Below, piece by piece: positions 18,719-27,476 of a stretch of DNA of 64,000 nt. Positions within the stretch are counted from its first letter, which is position 1. Every line of letters starts with the position of its first letter. The notes under the pieces are model-generated. The model did not search any database. It had not been told where the DNA came from and saw only the letters and a program-made list of their open reading frames with translations. Source of the DNA: Bacteroidales bacterium 52_46 (GTDB lineage Bacteria > Bacteroidota > Bacteroidia > Bacteroidales > Muribaculaceae); NCBI GenBank assembly GCA_001915385.1, contig MNQK01000033.1, positions 1 to 64,000 on the forward strand. The letters run 5' to 3'. A program made the position numbers and the translations under genes.

Positions 18719-18799
18719 GTAGGGACGCACGGTCTGTGCGTCCGGAAATCGGCCGAATATTAACTCATATATTTCGGACGCCACGAACCGTGCGTCCAT
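18719..18799. repeat. Paired inverted repeat, GACGCACGGTCTGTGCGTCC family
   Basis: GTAGGGACGCACGG at the left is mirrored, with a few changes, by the right end CCGTGCGTCCATAC. The half-elements are themselves palindromic around a short centre. A close copy lies at 32288-32368. Confidence 0.75.
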
Positions 18800-18842
18800 A
18801 CATATTTTGCAGCGCATTCCCGGCGACGATTGACTACCATCT

Positions 18843-20693
18843 ATGGCAAAACACGACAAAAGCGAAGCTCTCAAAGAGAAAATATCAATCCTACCGACTA
18901 CCCCCGGCGTATATACCTATTATGACGCCGAGGGTACTGTCATATATGTAGGGAAGGCAAAAAATCTGAAGCGCCGCGTATCCTCATATTTCAACCGCAC
19001 GCACGACTCGTTGCGCACGAATCTTCTCGTGAGAGCCATCGCCGACATGTCGTATATCGTGGTGCCTACCGAGCAGGACGCACTCAACCTCGAGAACTCC
19101 ATGATCAAGGAGTACAAGCCGCGCTATAATGTGCTGCTGAAGGACGACAAATCCTACCCCTGGATATGCGTCACGAAAGAGCATTATCCACGCGTGTTCA
19201 TGACGCGTCACCGCATCAAGGACGGCTCGAAATACTACGGGCCCTACACCGAAGCGGGTACCGCCAAAGCCGTGCTCTCGCTCATCAGCCAGCTCTACCC
19301 GCTGCGCACCTGCCGCCATCAGATTACACCGGAATATATCGACCGCGGCAAAGGACGCCTGTGCCTCGAATACCATTTGAAAAAGTGTCTCGGATGCTGC
19401 AAGGGGATGGTGTCGCAGGAGGAGTATGCACGCTATATCGAGAGCGTAAAACAGATACTCAACGGTGAGACGCGCGAGCTTATGGACTATCTGAAAAGCG
19501 AGATGACGGCACGTGCCGAAGAACTGAAATTTGAGGAAGCGCAGCACCTCAAGGAGCAGTATCAGCTCGTGGAGCGTTACCGCGCCAAGAGCGTGATTAT
19601 ATCGCAGGTGCTCGACGATATCGACGTATTCGGCGTAGATGACGATGACCGTAATGTCTATGTCAACTACATGCACTTGCGTCGCGGGGCGGTGGTGCGC
19701 AGCGTCACGTTGCGATATACGCGCCGTCTGGAAGAGACCGTCGCGGAGATTCTCGCGTATGCGATGAACGAGGTCAGCCAGCGTCTCGGCGCCGTCTACG
19801 ATGAAGTGGTCGTACCGGAAATTCCCGATGTGCAGTTCGACGGAGTTTCATTTACAATACCCCAGCGCGGCGACCGCGCGAAGCTCCTTGACGTGTCGAC
19901 GCGCAATGCCCGTCAGGCCAAAATCGACTACCTCAAGCACCTTGAAAAGGTAGATCCGGAGCAGCGCACCGAGCGGTTGATGGAGCGTATGAAAGCCGAT
20001 TTCCGCCTGAGCGAACAGCCACGCCATATTGAGTGCTTCGACAACTCGAACATACAGGGTACAAATCCCGTGGCATCGTGCGTGGTGTTCAAGAACGGCA
20101 AACCGTCAAAGAAAGATTACCGTCATTTCAACATCAAGACGGTGGAAGGCCCCGACGATTTCGCGTCGATGAAAGAGGTGCTCACGCGCCGCTACACACG
20201 ATTGATGAACGAAGGGGAGCCGTTGCCCCAGCTGATAGTTGTCGACGGCGGCAAGGGTCAGCTTTCGTCGGCCGTAGAGGCGCTCGACGAAATCGGTCTG
20301 CGTGGCGTGATAGCCGTGGTCGGCATTGCCAAGCGTCTTGAAGAAATATATTTCCCTGGCGATTCGGTTCCCCTCTATATTGATAAGAATTCGGAGTCAC
20401 TGCGCGTGGTGCAGCATCTGCGTGACGAGGCCCACCGCTTCGGTATAACACATCACCGTAACCGTCGCTCGAAATCGCAGACGGTAAGTATTCTCGACTC
20501 TATTCCCGGGGTAGGGGAGGCCACCCGCATATCATTGATGAAGCATTTCCGCAGCGTCAAAAAAATATCCGAAGCCACCGAAGACTCCCTCGCTGAAGTC
20601 GTGGGCAAAGCAAAAGCACGCACCATCCGTCAATTTTTCATCGACCGCACATCAGCCGAAGAAGCCTCCGCCGGAGCCTCGCAGCAACAATAG
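18843..20693 (+). CDS. uvrC: Excinuclease ABC subunit C
   Basis: The 616-residue dual-incision nuclease of nucleotide excision repair. Domains in order: GIY-YIG (GVYTYYDAEGTVIYVGKAKNL, about 19-39) for the 3' cut, a Cys-containing region (CLGCC), a UVR motif, the RNase H-like domain (ECFDNSNIQG... VVDGGKGQLSSA) for the 5' cut, and C-terminal helix-hairpin-helix (SIPGVGEATRISLMKHF). Full length. Confidence 0.97.
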   Translation: MAKHDKSEALKEKISILPTTPGVYTYYDAEGTVIYVGKAKNLKRRVSSYFNRTHDSLRTNLLVRAIADMSYIVVPTEQDALNLENSMIKEYKPRYNVLLKDDKSYPWICVTKEHYPRVFMTRHRIKDGSKYYGPYTEAGTAKAVLSLISQLYPLRTCRHQITPEYIDRGKGRLCLEYHLKKCLGCCKGMVSQEEYARYIESVKQILNGETRELMDYLKSEMTARAEELKFEEAQHLKEQYQLVERYRAKSVIISQVLDDIDVFGVDDDDRNVYVNYMHLRRGAVVRSVTLRYTRRLEETVAEILAYAMNEVSQRLGAVYDEVVVPEIPDVQFDGVSFTIPQRGDRAKLLDVSTRNARQAKIDYLKHLEKVDPEQRTERLMERMKADFRLSEQPRHIECFDNSNIQGTNPVASCVVFKNGKPSKKDYRHFNIKTVEGPDDFASMKEVLTRRYTRLMNEGEPLPQLIVVDGGKGQLSSAVEALDEIGLRGVIAVVGIAKRLEEIYFPGDSVPLYIDKNSESLRVVQHLRDEAHRFGITHHRNRRSKSQTVSILDSIPGVGEATRISLMKHFRSVKKISEATEDSLAEVVGKAKARTIRQFFIDRTSAEEASAGASQQQ

Positions 20694-20727
20694 ATGCATT
20701 ATATTAATGACGCGTTAATAACGAGTG

Positions 20728-20982
20728 GGCGTCCGTTCGGACGCCGGTTATTCGTAACCCTGTACGCCGAAGCACGGCGAAGGCGTGCAGGGTTATAGAT
20801 GGCAAGAGTAGTGGCGTCCGTCCGGACGCCGATTTACGGAATCTGCAAAATATTGTCCTTAATGTGTACGATGTAAATCGGCGTCCTGCCGGACGCCACC
20901 CAAGTTATATCCTTATTCCCTGCACGCCTTCGCTGTGCTTCGGCGTACAGGGTTACTAATAATCAGCGTCCGTCCGGACGCT
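20728..20982. repeat. Cluster of six palindromic elements after uvrC
   Basis: Four GGCGTCCG-type palindromes lie at 20728-20745, 20813-20830, 20880-20897 and 20965-20982. Interleaved are two inverted copies of a longer element, AACCCTGTACGCCGAAGCAC and onward at 20756-20796 and its reverse complement at 20918-20956. The stretch contains no convincing gene. Confidence 0.75.
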
Positions 20983-20996
20983 CGGCACAACCGGTG

Positions 20997-21416
20997 TTAT
21001 GATGCGGCGGGAGGCGTAATCGGTACCGTCTGGATGTCGATGGTGAGTACGAAATTGATTATACTGCCGGCGAACACAATCTTCTCCTTTTCCGATATGG
21101 CCGCTTCGCCTTTGAATTCTATACCGTTTCCTTCCGGAGTCTCACTCAGTTCGATTCCCGCTATGGCCACCGAACCGTGGCCGGGAATAATATCGTTGAT
21201 CGTTATGTTGCCGATTTTGTTGTCGGGGGTCTCGAATACCACTTCGCCTCCCTTCTCCGTTATCCTTACGCCGTCGAGAGTCACGACGAGCGCTTTGTTT
21301 CCTCCGATAGAGTAGGTGCCCGAATGGGAATGGAAAATCAGCACCGGTTCATCCTCCTTGCATGCCGAAAGGAGCACGATGCATAAAAAAGTGAAGAGAT
21401 AGCCGAAACGTTTCAT
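20997..21416 (-). CDS. Lipoprotein of unknown function, possibly calycin-like
   Basis: 139 residues with a lipoprotein signal (MKRFGYLFTFLCIVLLSACKEDE, lipid-attachment Cys at 19). The mature part has alternating beta strands and an HSHSGTYSIGG opening that recalls the first repeat of Bacteroidetes calycin-like lipoproteins; the match is weak and the protein is about half the length of those. The start is set by the signal peptide. It sits next to a large palindrome cluster, so a truncated 3' end is possible. Confidence 0.65.
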   Translation of the reverse strand: MKRFGYLFTFLCIVLLSACKEDEPVLIFHSHSGTYSIGGNKALVVTLDGVRITEKGGEVVFETPDNKIGNITINDIIPGHGSVAIAGIELSETPEGNGIEFKGEAAISEKEKIVFAGSIINFVLTIDIQTVPITPPAAS

Positions 21417-21824
21417 AACATTATTTTTTTGTTCATTTATTAGAAAACTGTTGTGAAATATATAACTGCATTGAAATTCAAATAGTTCACCGTCTAATGT
21501 TAACATTTATTAACTCCGAGGCTTGAAAATTCATTCTTATTCGGCCGGTTAATCGTCAAAAAATTATTCTCAACGGCAATAACGGAGTCCCGATTGTCAA
21601 TGCCGGGTGATAATTTGGCCAGTGCGGAAAAAATGCGGTTTTTATATGCATAGTGCGGAAAAATGCGGAAAAAGTACGGAAGTTCTCAGTACAGTGCGGA
21701 AAAAATGCGGTTTTTATGTGTATAGTGCGGAAATAGTGCGGTAGATGTCAGTACGGCCCTACGGGTTGTTTAAATTTAACTTTTATTGTTAAACTATTCT
21801 TCGGCGAATGTGTCATAAATTATG
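21417..21824. other. Intergenic stretch with a tandem repeat
   Basis: No gene seen between the lipoprotein and rlmN, which are divergent. Apart from the tandem repeat at 21620-21753 it contains only AT-rich leader sequence. Confidence 0.6.
21620..21753 (+). repeat. Tandem repeat of a 72-bp TGCGGAAAAA-rich unit
   Basis: Two copies begin at 21620 and 21692 with CAGTGCGGAAAAAATGCGG; the second is shortened. Within each unit the shorter motif AGTGCGGAAAn recurs two to three times, and both units end in TCAGTA. Confidence 0.8.
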
Positions 21825-21832
21825 TATTTTTG
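21825..21832 (+). promoter_or_regulatory. -7 promoter box for rlmN
   Basis: TATTTTTG, 39 nt before the chosen rlmN ATG. Confidence 0.4.
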
Positions 21833-21871
21833 TAAATCTATGTTTTGACCGATTTTTTCCCTTATTCTGTA

Positions 21872-22906
21872 ATGATGAAGAAAACGCTGATAGGTCTGAC
21901 GCTCGAACAGCTCCGCGATATAACCGATGCTGTCGGGTTGCGTCCTTTCGCCGCGAAGCAGATTGCATCGTGGCTCTACGTGAAGCGCGCCAAATCAATC
22001 GACATGATGACCGACCTGCCGAAGGATGTGCGTCAACGTCTCGCTGAAGAATACTGCATCGGACTTACCGAACCGAAAGATGCCGCCGTGTCGGCCGACG
22101 GAACGGTAAAATATCTTTTTGAGGGTGTCGGCGGCCGCGACATCGAGTCGGTGTATATACCCGACGGCGACCGTGCCACGCTGTGCGTATCGTCGCAGGC
22201 CGGCTGCAAGATGAATTGCCGTTTCTGCATGACGGGGCGGCAGGGCTTCAACGGCAGCCTATCCTCCAACGCCATCATCAATCAGGTGCTCTCCATACCG
22301 CAGTCGCGTTCGCTCACCAACATCGTGTTCATGGGCATGGGTGAACCTCTCGACAACCTGCAGCCCGTGCTCAATGCCATCGAAATCCTGACGGCATCGT
22401 GGGGGCTCGGCTGGAGTCCGAAGCGCATCACGGTAAGCTCCATCGGTAAACTGAAGGAACTGCGCACGCTTCTCGACACCACGAAAGTGCATATCGCCAT
22501 CTCGCTCCATAATCCTTTTTCGGCCGAGCGTGCAGCCATCATGCCGGTGGAGAGGGCCTATCCGATACGCGACGTCATCGCGTTGCTGTCCAATTACGAT
22601 TTCAGCCATCAGCGGCGCCTGTCGTTCGAATACATCATGTGGCGCGACGTCAACGATTCCATCCGCTATGCCGAAGCGCTCGTCAAACTCATCGGACGTC
22701 TCGACTGCCGAGTCAATCTTATCCGCTTCCACGCCATCCCCGGTTCCGACCTGCGTCCGTCGACAACACAGGTTATGGAGCGTTTCCGCGACTGCCTCAA
22801 TGACCATGGCATAACGGCTACAATTCGGGCCTCGCGCGGCGAGGACATCATGGCGGCATGCGGCATGCTTGCCGGCAAAGCCACCGCCGAAGCCGCAACA
22901 GAATAA
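21872..22906 (+). CDS. rlmN: 23S rRNA (adenine2503-C2)/tRNA methyltransferase RlmN
   Basis: A radical-SAM enzyme (344 residues) methylating C2 of A2503 in 23S rRNA and A37 of some tRNAs. The [4Fe-4S] motif is CKMNCRFCMTG, and the family GMGEPLDN and the C-terminal cysteine region (EDIMAACGML) are present. The ATG at 21872 (MMKKTLIGLT) is taken rather than 21845 because it matches the family start. It is first in a same-strand series with the DUF1573 genes and meaB. Confidence 0.94.
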   Translation: MMKKTLIGLTLEQLRDITDAVGLRPFAAKQIASWLYVKRAKSIDMMTDLPKDVRQRLAEEYCIGLTEPKDAAVSADGTVKYLFEGVGGRDIESVYIPDGDRATLCVSSQAGCKMNCRFCMTGRQGFNGSLSSNAIINQVLSIPQSRSLTNIVFMGMGEPLDNLQPVLNAIEILTASWGLGWSPKRITVSSIGKLKELRTLLDTTKVHIAISLHNPFSAERAAIMPVERAYPIRDVIALLSNYDFSHQRRLSFEYIMWRDVNDSIRYAEALVKLIGRLDCRVNLIRFHAIPGSDLRPSTTQVMERFRDCLNDHGITATIRASRGEDIMAACGMLAGKATAEAATE

Positions 22907-22927
22907 AAACAGATTACCCTGAAAGAT

Positions 22928-23323
22928 ATGAAAAGATTAACGATATTTCTTACAATGCTTGTCGTGGCATTGCTTCCCGTTCTTGCGCAGGACAAGGTTC
23001 CTGTGGTCAGCTTCGGGGAGACGTCTCACGATTTCGGTTCCATCCCCGAGGAGGGCGGTCCCGTCAGCTGCACATTCTCATTCGTCAACGAAGGCGATGC
23101 GCCGCTTGTCATCATCTCGGCCACGGCACAGTGCGGCTGCACCCGTCCGTCGTTCCCCCAGAAACCGATTGCTCCCGGCAAGAAAGGTGAAATCAAAGTC
23201 ACCTACCATCCTCAGGGACGTCCCGGTGAATTCATCAAAGAGGTAAAGGTAAAGACCAACGACAAGAAGCACCGCACCACAAAACTCAAAATCTCCGGCG
23301 TAGTCCTCCCGTACCGCCGCTAA
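22928..23323 (+). CDS. DUF1573 secreted protein
   Basis: 131 residues: signal peptide (MKRLTIFLTMLVVALLPVLA) and one DUF1573 immunoglobulin-like domain with the hallmark AQCGCTRPSFPQKPIAPGKK and YHPQGRPGEF. The domain is abundant in Bacteroidetes; its function is unknown. The gene begins 21 nt after rlmN and is followed by a longer paralogue. Confidence 0.88.
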   Translation: MKRLTIFLTMLVVALLPVLAQDKVPVVSFGETSHDFGSIPEEGGPVSCTFSFVNEGDAPLVIISATAQCGCTRPSFPQKPIAPGKKGEIKVTYHPQGRPGEFIKEVKVKTNDKKHRTTKLKISGVVLPYRR

Positions 23324-23364
23324 ACTTACCCCGCCATCAGTTCCAATATGTAATTAATGGCGCT

Positions 23365-23382
23365 GACGCGATGAATCGCGCC
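23365..23382. repeat. GACGCG palindrome copy
   Basis: GACGCGATGAATCGCGCC preceded by GCT: same family as 15500, 28629 and 36826, here with one substitution in the right arm. Confidence 0.7.
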
Positions 23383-23400
23383 CTTGCAAAATACGATAAA

Positions 23401-24477
23401 ATGAAATATAAATCAACGATACTCGGCATGATGCTTGCCGCTGCCGGCGTGGCAGTGGCCGCTCCCCGCGTGCAATGGCTCAATCCCGACTACGATTTCG
23501 GTGCCATCGCCGAAGCCGACGGTGTGGCTCAGGGCGAATTCCGCTTTGTTAATACCGGCGACGCTCCGGTCAGCGTGACAGGAGTACACACATCGTGCGG
23601 CTGCACCACCGCGCAGATACCGCGCGAGCCTGTCAGCCCCGGCGACACCGCTGTAATAGCCGTACAATACGACCCGACAGGCCGTCCCGGCAAGTTTGAA
23701 AAGAAAGTGACGGTCAATTTCTCCGACGACGTTCCGCGCACGTCGCTTCGTGTCCATGGTGTCGTCATCGGCACGACCAAGACCCTGCAGTCGCGGTATC
23801 CCATTGATGCGGGCGTGATGCGTATCCATTCGTCGGTCATACCGTTCGGCAACGTCAGAAATGTCGCCGCCAAAAGCGACTTCCTCGAGGTATACAATGC
23901 GTCGCACGACACAATCGTGCCCGTGTGGAGCAACATCCCGTCATACGTAAGCGTGGCTCCCCTCGAAAATAAAATCGCTCCGGGACAGCAGGCCGTCTAC
24001 AATCTGATGTTCTCCGGCTATAAAGCGCCGGCCTACGGACTCGTCACCGACAGCCTTTTCATAGCCTCAGGTCCCGGCGCCGAGCCGGTGAAAGTCGACG
24101 TAGTCGGCATAGTCGTCGAGGATTTCTCACGCCTGAGCGACGCTGACCGCATCAATGCGCCGGTCATTTCGGTGAGCGACGACCGTCTCGACTTCGGCAC
24201 CTTCACACCCTCCGCCGCGGTCACCAATGAGTTTACCATTACCAACAAGGGTAAGAATACACTGATTTTGCGGCGTGTCTATACCGCCGACAAGGGTATC
24301 GGCGTATCGGTCGACAAGACCGAGATAAAGAAAGGGAAACAGGCTAAAGTGACCGTCACGGTCACCCCCGAGGCCCTCGGCGACGGCGTGCTCAACGGCC
24401 GCATCTCCATTATCTCCAACGACCCCGACCACTCCAATCTTACTGTCCGTGCCGTAGGTCTTCCCGAAGGATTCTGA
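23401..24477 (+). CDS. DUF1573 multi-domain secreted protein
   Basis: A 358-residue exported protein with signal peptide (MKYKSTILGMMLAAAGVAVA). The first domain is a typical DUF1573 (HTSCGCTTAQIPREPVSPGD); two further immunoglobulin-like domains follow, the last again DUF1573-like but without the CGC motif. The start at 23401 is used because the ATG at 23371 lies inside a dispersed palindromic repeat. Probably periplasmic; role unknown. Confidence 0.85.
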   Translation: MKYKSTILGMMLAAAGVAVAAPRVQWLNPDYDFGAIAEADGVAQGEFRFVNTGDAPVSVTGVHTSCGCTTAQIPREPVSPGDTAVIAVQYDPTGRPGKFEKKVTVNFSDDVPRTSLRVHGVVIGTTKTLQSRYPIDAGVMRIHSSVIPFGNVRNVAAKSDFLEVYNASHDTIVPVWSNIPSYVSVAPLENKIAPGQQAVYNLMFSGYKAPAYGLVTDSLFIASGPGAEPVKVDVVGIVVEDFSRLSDADRINAPVISVSDDRLDFGTFTPSAAVTNEFTITNKGKNTLILRRVYTADKGIGVSVDKTEIKKGKQAKVTVTVTPEALGDGVLNGRISIISNDPDHSNLTVRAVGLPEGF

Positions 24478-24536
24478 ATTAATATTAAATTTGAATATAG
24501 CGATGCACACTGTTGCGTCCGTAAAAACACCTTACT

Positions 24537-25625
24537 ATGACCCATCCTGAAAACGACGAAAAATATATCGGTCTGACCGTCAATTCCGGCGTGGCGCAGC
24601 CCCCGTCGGTCAATCCCTATCTCAAACGTCACCGCCGCAAGCCCCTCCCCTCCGTGGGCGAGATGGTCGACGGCATCGTGAAAGGTGACGTAACCATGCT
24701 GTCGCGCGCCGTGACGCTCGTAGAGAGCATCCAGCCCGACCACTACGCGCTCGCTCAGGAGGTCATAGAGAAATGTCTGCCGCATTCGGGCAATTCGCGG
24801 CGCATCGGCATAACGGGCGTTCCCGGCGCGGGCAAGAGCACCTCGATTGATGTGTTCGGTCTCCACGTGCTGCGCGACGGCGGCAAGCTCGCCGTCCTTG
24901 CCATCGACCCGTCGAGCGAACGCACCCGCGGCTCTATTCTCGGCGACAAGACGCGCATGGAAAAACTGTCGCAGCATCCCGGAGCATTCATACGCCCTTC
25001 CCCCTCGGCCGGCTCGCTCGGAGGCGTGGCGCGCAAGACGCGTGAGACAATCGTGCTGTGCGAGGCTGCCGGCTACAACAATATCTTCGTCGAGACCGTA
25101 GGAGTGGGGCAGAGCGAGACTGCCGTACACTCGATGGTCGATTTCTTCCTCCTCATACAGCTTGCCGGCACCGGCGACGAGCTGCAGGGCATCAAACGCG
25201 GCATCATGGAGATGGCCGACGGCATCGTAATCAACAAGGCCGACGGCGACAATATCGGTCCTGCTCAGCTCGCGCAGGCGCAGTTCAAATCGGCACTGCA
25301 TCTCTTTCCGCCGGCCGAGTCGGGCTGGGCGCCGGAGGTATTGACCTATTCCGGGTACTACGAACTTGGCATAGCCGAAGTGTGGGATATGATCGACCGC
25401 TACTTTGCTTTCGTCAAGGACAACGGTTATTTCGAGCGTAAACGCATGCAGCAGGCACGCTACTGGATGTACGAGACCATCGACAACCGCCTCCGCTCCC
25501 ACTTCTACAACGACCCCGAAATCGCCGCCATGCTCGCCGACCGCGAACGTCTCGTCCTCTCCAACCGCCAAAGCTCCTTCACCGCCGCCCGCGACATCCT
25601 CGATTACTACTTCTCCCGGAAATAA
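24537..25625 (+). CDS. meaB: Methylmalonyl-CoA mutase-associated GTPase MeaB
   Basis: A 362-residue G3E-family P-loop GTPase (also called ArgK) that protects and reloads methylmalonyl-CoA mutase with cobalamin, serving propionate/succinate interconversion. Motifs: GVPGAGKST, AIDPSSERTRGSILGDKTRM, ETVGVGQSE and NKADGDN, with the C-terminal dimerisation arm ending ILDYYFSRK. The mutase genes are not in the window. Confidence 0.95.
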   Translation: MTHPENDEKYIGLTVNSGVAQPPSVNPYLKRHRRKPLPSVGEMVDGIVKGDVTMLSRAVTLVESIQPDHYALAQEVIEKCLPHSGNSRRIGITGVPGAGKSTSIDVFGLHVLRDGGKLAVLAIDPSSERTRGSILGDKTRMEKLSQHPGAFIRPSPSAGSLGGVARKTRETIVLCEAAGYNNIFVETVGVGQSETAVHSMVDFFLLIQLAGTGDELQGIKRGIMEMADGIVINKADGDNIGPAQLAQAQFKSALHLFPPAESGWAPEVLTYSGYYELGIAEVWDMIDRYFAFVKDNGYFERKRMQQARYWMYETIDNRLRSHFYNDPEIAAMLADRERLVLSNRQSSFTAARDILDYYFSRK

Positions 25626-25630
25626 TAAGA

Positions 25631-25654
25631 GGACTCAGAGCACTCCGAGTCCTC
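25631..25654 (+). terminator. Stem-loop after meaB
   Basis: AGGACTC (25631) pairs with GAGTCCT (to 25654); only AT-rich sequence, not a clean T-run, follows. Weak terminator candidate. Confidence 0.4.
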
Positions 25655-25706
25655 CGAGTTCTCCAATAATTTTGAATATTATTTTTTCAAAATGCAATTA
25701 AAATGC

Positions 25707-25714
25707 TAATTTTG
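25707..25714 (+). promoter_or_regulatory. -7 promoter box for the argF'-pro operon
   Basis: TAATTTTG 20 nt before the argF' ATG, with only a T-run at the -33 position. Confidence 0.45.
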
Positions 25715-25734
25715 TAAGCAAAAAGTAATTAAAT

Positions 25735-26688
25735 ATGCGTAATTTCACGACTGTCGCCGATATAGGCGACCTTAAGAAAGCTGTCGAGGAGGCAAAGGAG
25801 GTCAAGGCCGACCGTTTCGCCTATCAGTATCTCGGCCGCAACAAGACGTTGCTGATGATATTCTTCAACTCGTCGCTCCGCACACGCCTCTCCACACAGA
25901 AAGCAGCCATGAACCTTGGCATGAACACCATAGTGCTCGACGTCAACCAGGGCGCATGGAAACTCGAGACCGAGCGCGGCGTCATCATGGACGGCGACAA
26001 GCCCGAACATCTCCTTGAGGCAATCCCCGTGATGGGATGCTACTGCGATGTGATCGGCGTACGCTCTTTCGCCCGTTTCGAGTCGAAAGCCGACGATTAC
26101 AATGAGCTTATACTCAATCAGTTCATAAAATACTCAGGGCGCCCTGTGTTCTCAATGGAGGCAGCCACGCGCCACCCCCTGCAGTCGTTTGCCGACCTTA
26201 TCACCATCGAGGAGTACAAGACCAAGGAGCGTCCGAAGGTTGTCCTGACATGGGCGCCCCATCCCAAGGCATTGCCGCAGGCCGTGCCCAACTCGTTTGC
26301 CGAGTGGATGCGTGCGGCTGATGTGGAGTTTGTCATCGCCAACCCCGAAGGCTACGACCTCGCGCCCGAATTTGTAGGCGACACCAAGGTATACCACAAC
26401 CAGGACGAGGCACTCCGCGGTGCCGACTTCGTCTACGCCAAAAACTGGAGCGCATACGCCGACCCCAACTACGGCAAAGTGCTCTCCACCGACCGCTCCT
26501 GGACGGTGACTGCCGATAAGATGGCGCTCACCGACAACGCCTACTTCATGCACTGCCTTCCCGTGCGGCGCAACATGATTGTAAGCGACGACGTCATCGA
26601 GTCGCCCCGCTCGCTTGTCATACCCGAAGCCGCCAACCGTGAGATTTCTGCCGAAGTAGTGCTCAAACGTATACTCGAATCACTATGA
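25735..26688 (+). CDS. argF': N-succinylornithine carbamoyltransferase
   Basis: A 317-residue transcarbamylase of arginine synthesis. The carbamoyl-phosphate loop reads SSLRTR, in the FFNSSLRTRLSTQKAAMNLG context typical of the Bacteroides enzyme, and HCLPVRRN provides the second-substrate motif. Residue 90 is proline (MDGDKP). In the Bacteroides fragilis enzyme Pro90 sets specificity for N-succinyl-L-ornithine, whereas Xanthomonas N-acetylornithine enzymes have Glu there. It heads argF'-proC-proB-proA, with a 4-base overlap to proC. Confidence 0.93.
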   Translation: MRNFTTVADIGDLKKAVEEAKEVKADRFAYQYLGRNKTLLMIFFNSSLRTRLSTQKAAMNLGMNTIVLDVNQGAWKLETERGVIMDGDKPEHLLEAIPVMGCYCDVIGVRSFARFESKADDYNELILNQFIKYSGRPVFSMEAATRHPLQSFADLITIEEYKTKERPKVVLTWAPHPKALPQAVPNSFAEWMRAADVEFVIANPEGYDLAPEFVGDTKVYHNQDEALRGADFVYAKNWSAYADPNYGKVLSTDRSWTVTADKMALTDNAYFMHCLPVRRNMIVSDDVIESPRSLVIPEAANREISAEVVLKRILESL

Positions 26689-27476
26689 AAGTCGCGATAA
26701 TAGGTGCCGGCAACATGGGGGGAGCCATAGCGCGCGCCCTTGCCGCGACACGCGAGTATAAAATTGCGCTGTCCAACCCCACGCTACCCAAACTCGAGGC
26801 CTTCAAGGCCGAGTTTCCGGAGAGATTCATAACGGTCACTACCGACAACGTCGAGGCCGTAATCGACGCCGACGTCGTAATCCTTGCCGTCAAGCCATGG
26901 CTTCTCGGTCAGGTTATCGACCAGATTAAACCGCGCCTCGTCTACCGCCGCAACACGATAGTGTCGCTTGCCGGAGGCGTTTCCATCGACGCTCTCGACG
27001 CCATGCTTGTGCGCGGCGACGAACTGCCCGCCGTGTGCCGTGTCATCCCCGATACCGCACTATCCGTAGGCAAGTCGATGACTTTCATCGCCGGACGTCG
27101 CGCCGACGCGTCCACTCTTCAGGCTGTCGAGTCGCTGTTCCGCCGCATGGGCGAGGTAGCCGTAATCGAAGAACGCCTGATGGATGCCGCCACAGCACTC
27201 AGTTCGTGCGGCATAGCCTACGTGTACAAGTTCATACAGGCATGCGTGCAGGCCGGTGTGGAACTTGGCTTCAGACCCGCCGACGCCCTCCGTTACGTCT
27301 GCGCCACTGTCGACGGTGCCGCCGCCATGCTTTCGCTCCCCGGCGCTGCGCCGCAGACCGAGATTGACAAGGTCACCACACCCGGTGGCATGACTATAAA
27401 AGGTATCAATGCGTTGGAACACAGTGGATTTACCTCCGCAGTCATCAATGCCATACTAACCCCAGTCAGAAAATGA
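26685..27476 (+). CDS. proC: Pyrroline-5-carboxylate reductase
   Basis: Last step of proline synthesis (P5C + NAD(P)H to proline), 263 residues. N-terminal Rossmann motif IIGAGNMGGAIARAL and the C-terminal family signature (PGGMTIKGINALEHSGF) are present. Overlaps both argF' and proB by 4 bases. Confidence 0.96.
   Translation: MKVAIIGAGNMGGAIARALAATREYKIALSNPTLPKLEAFKAEFPERFITVTTDNVEAVIDADVVILAVKPWLLGQVIDQIKPRLVYRRNTIVSLAGGVSIDALDAMLVRGDELPAVCRVIPDTALSVGKSMTFIAGRRADASTLQAVESLFRRMGEVAVIEERLMDAATALSSCGIAYVYKFIQACVQAGVELGFRPADALRYVCATVDGAAAMLSLPGAAPQTEIDKVTTPGGMTIKGINALEHSGFTSAVINAILTPVRK

Noticed and set aside
20728..20982. CRISPR-like array behind uvrC
   Set aside because: The repeats are palindromes of different length with unequal spacing; there is no leader and no cas gene.
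22858..23190. Frame spanning the rlmN end and the first DUF1573 gene
   Set aside because: It is out of phase with two clear genes and rich in Arg/Ser/His as out-of-frame reading gives.
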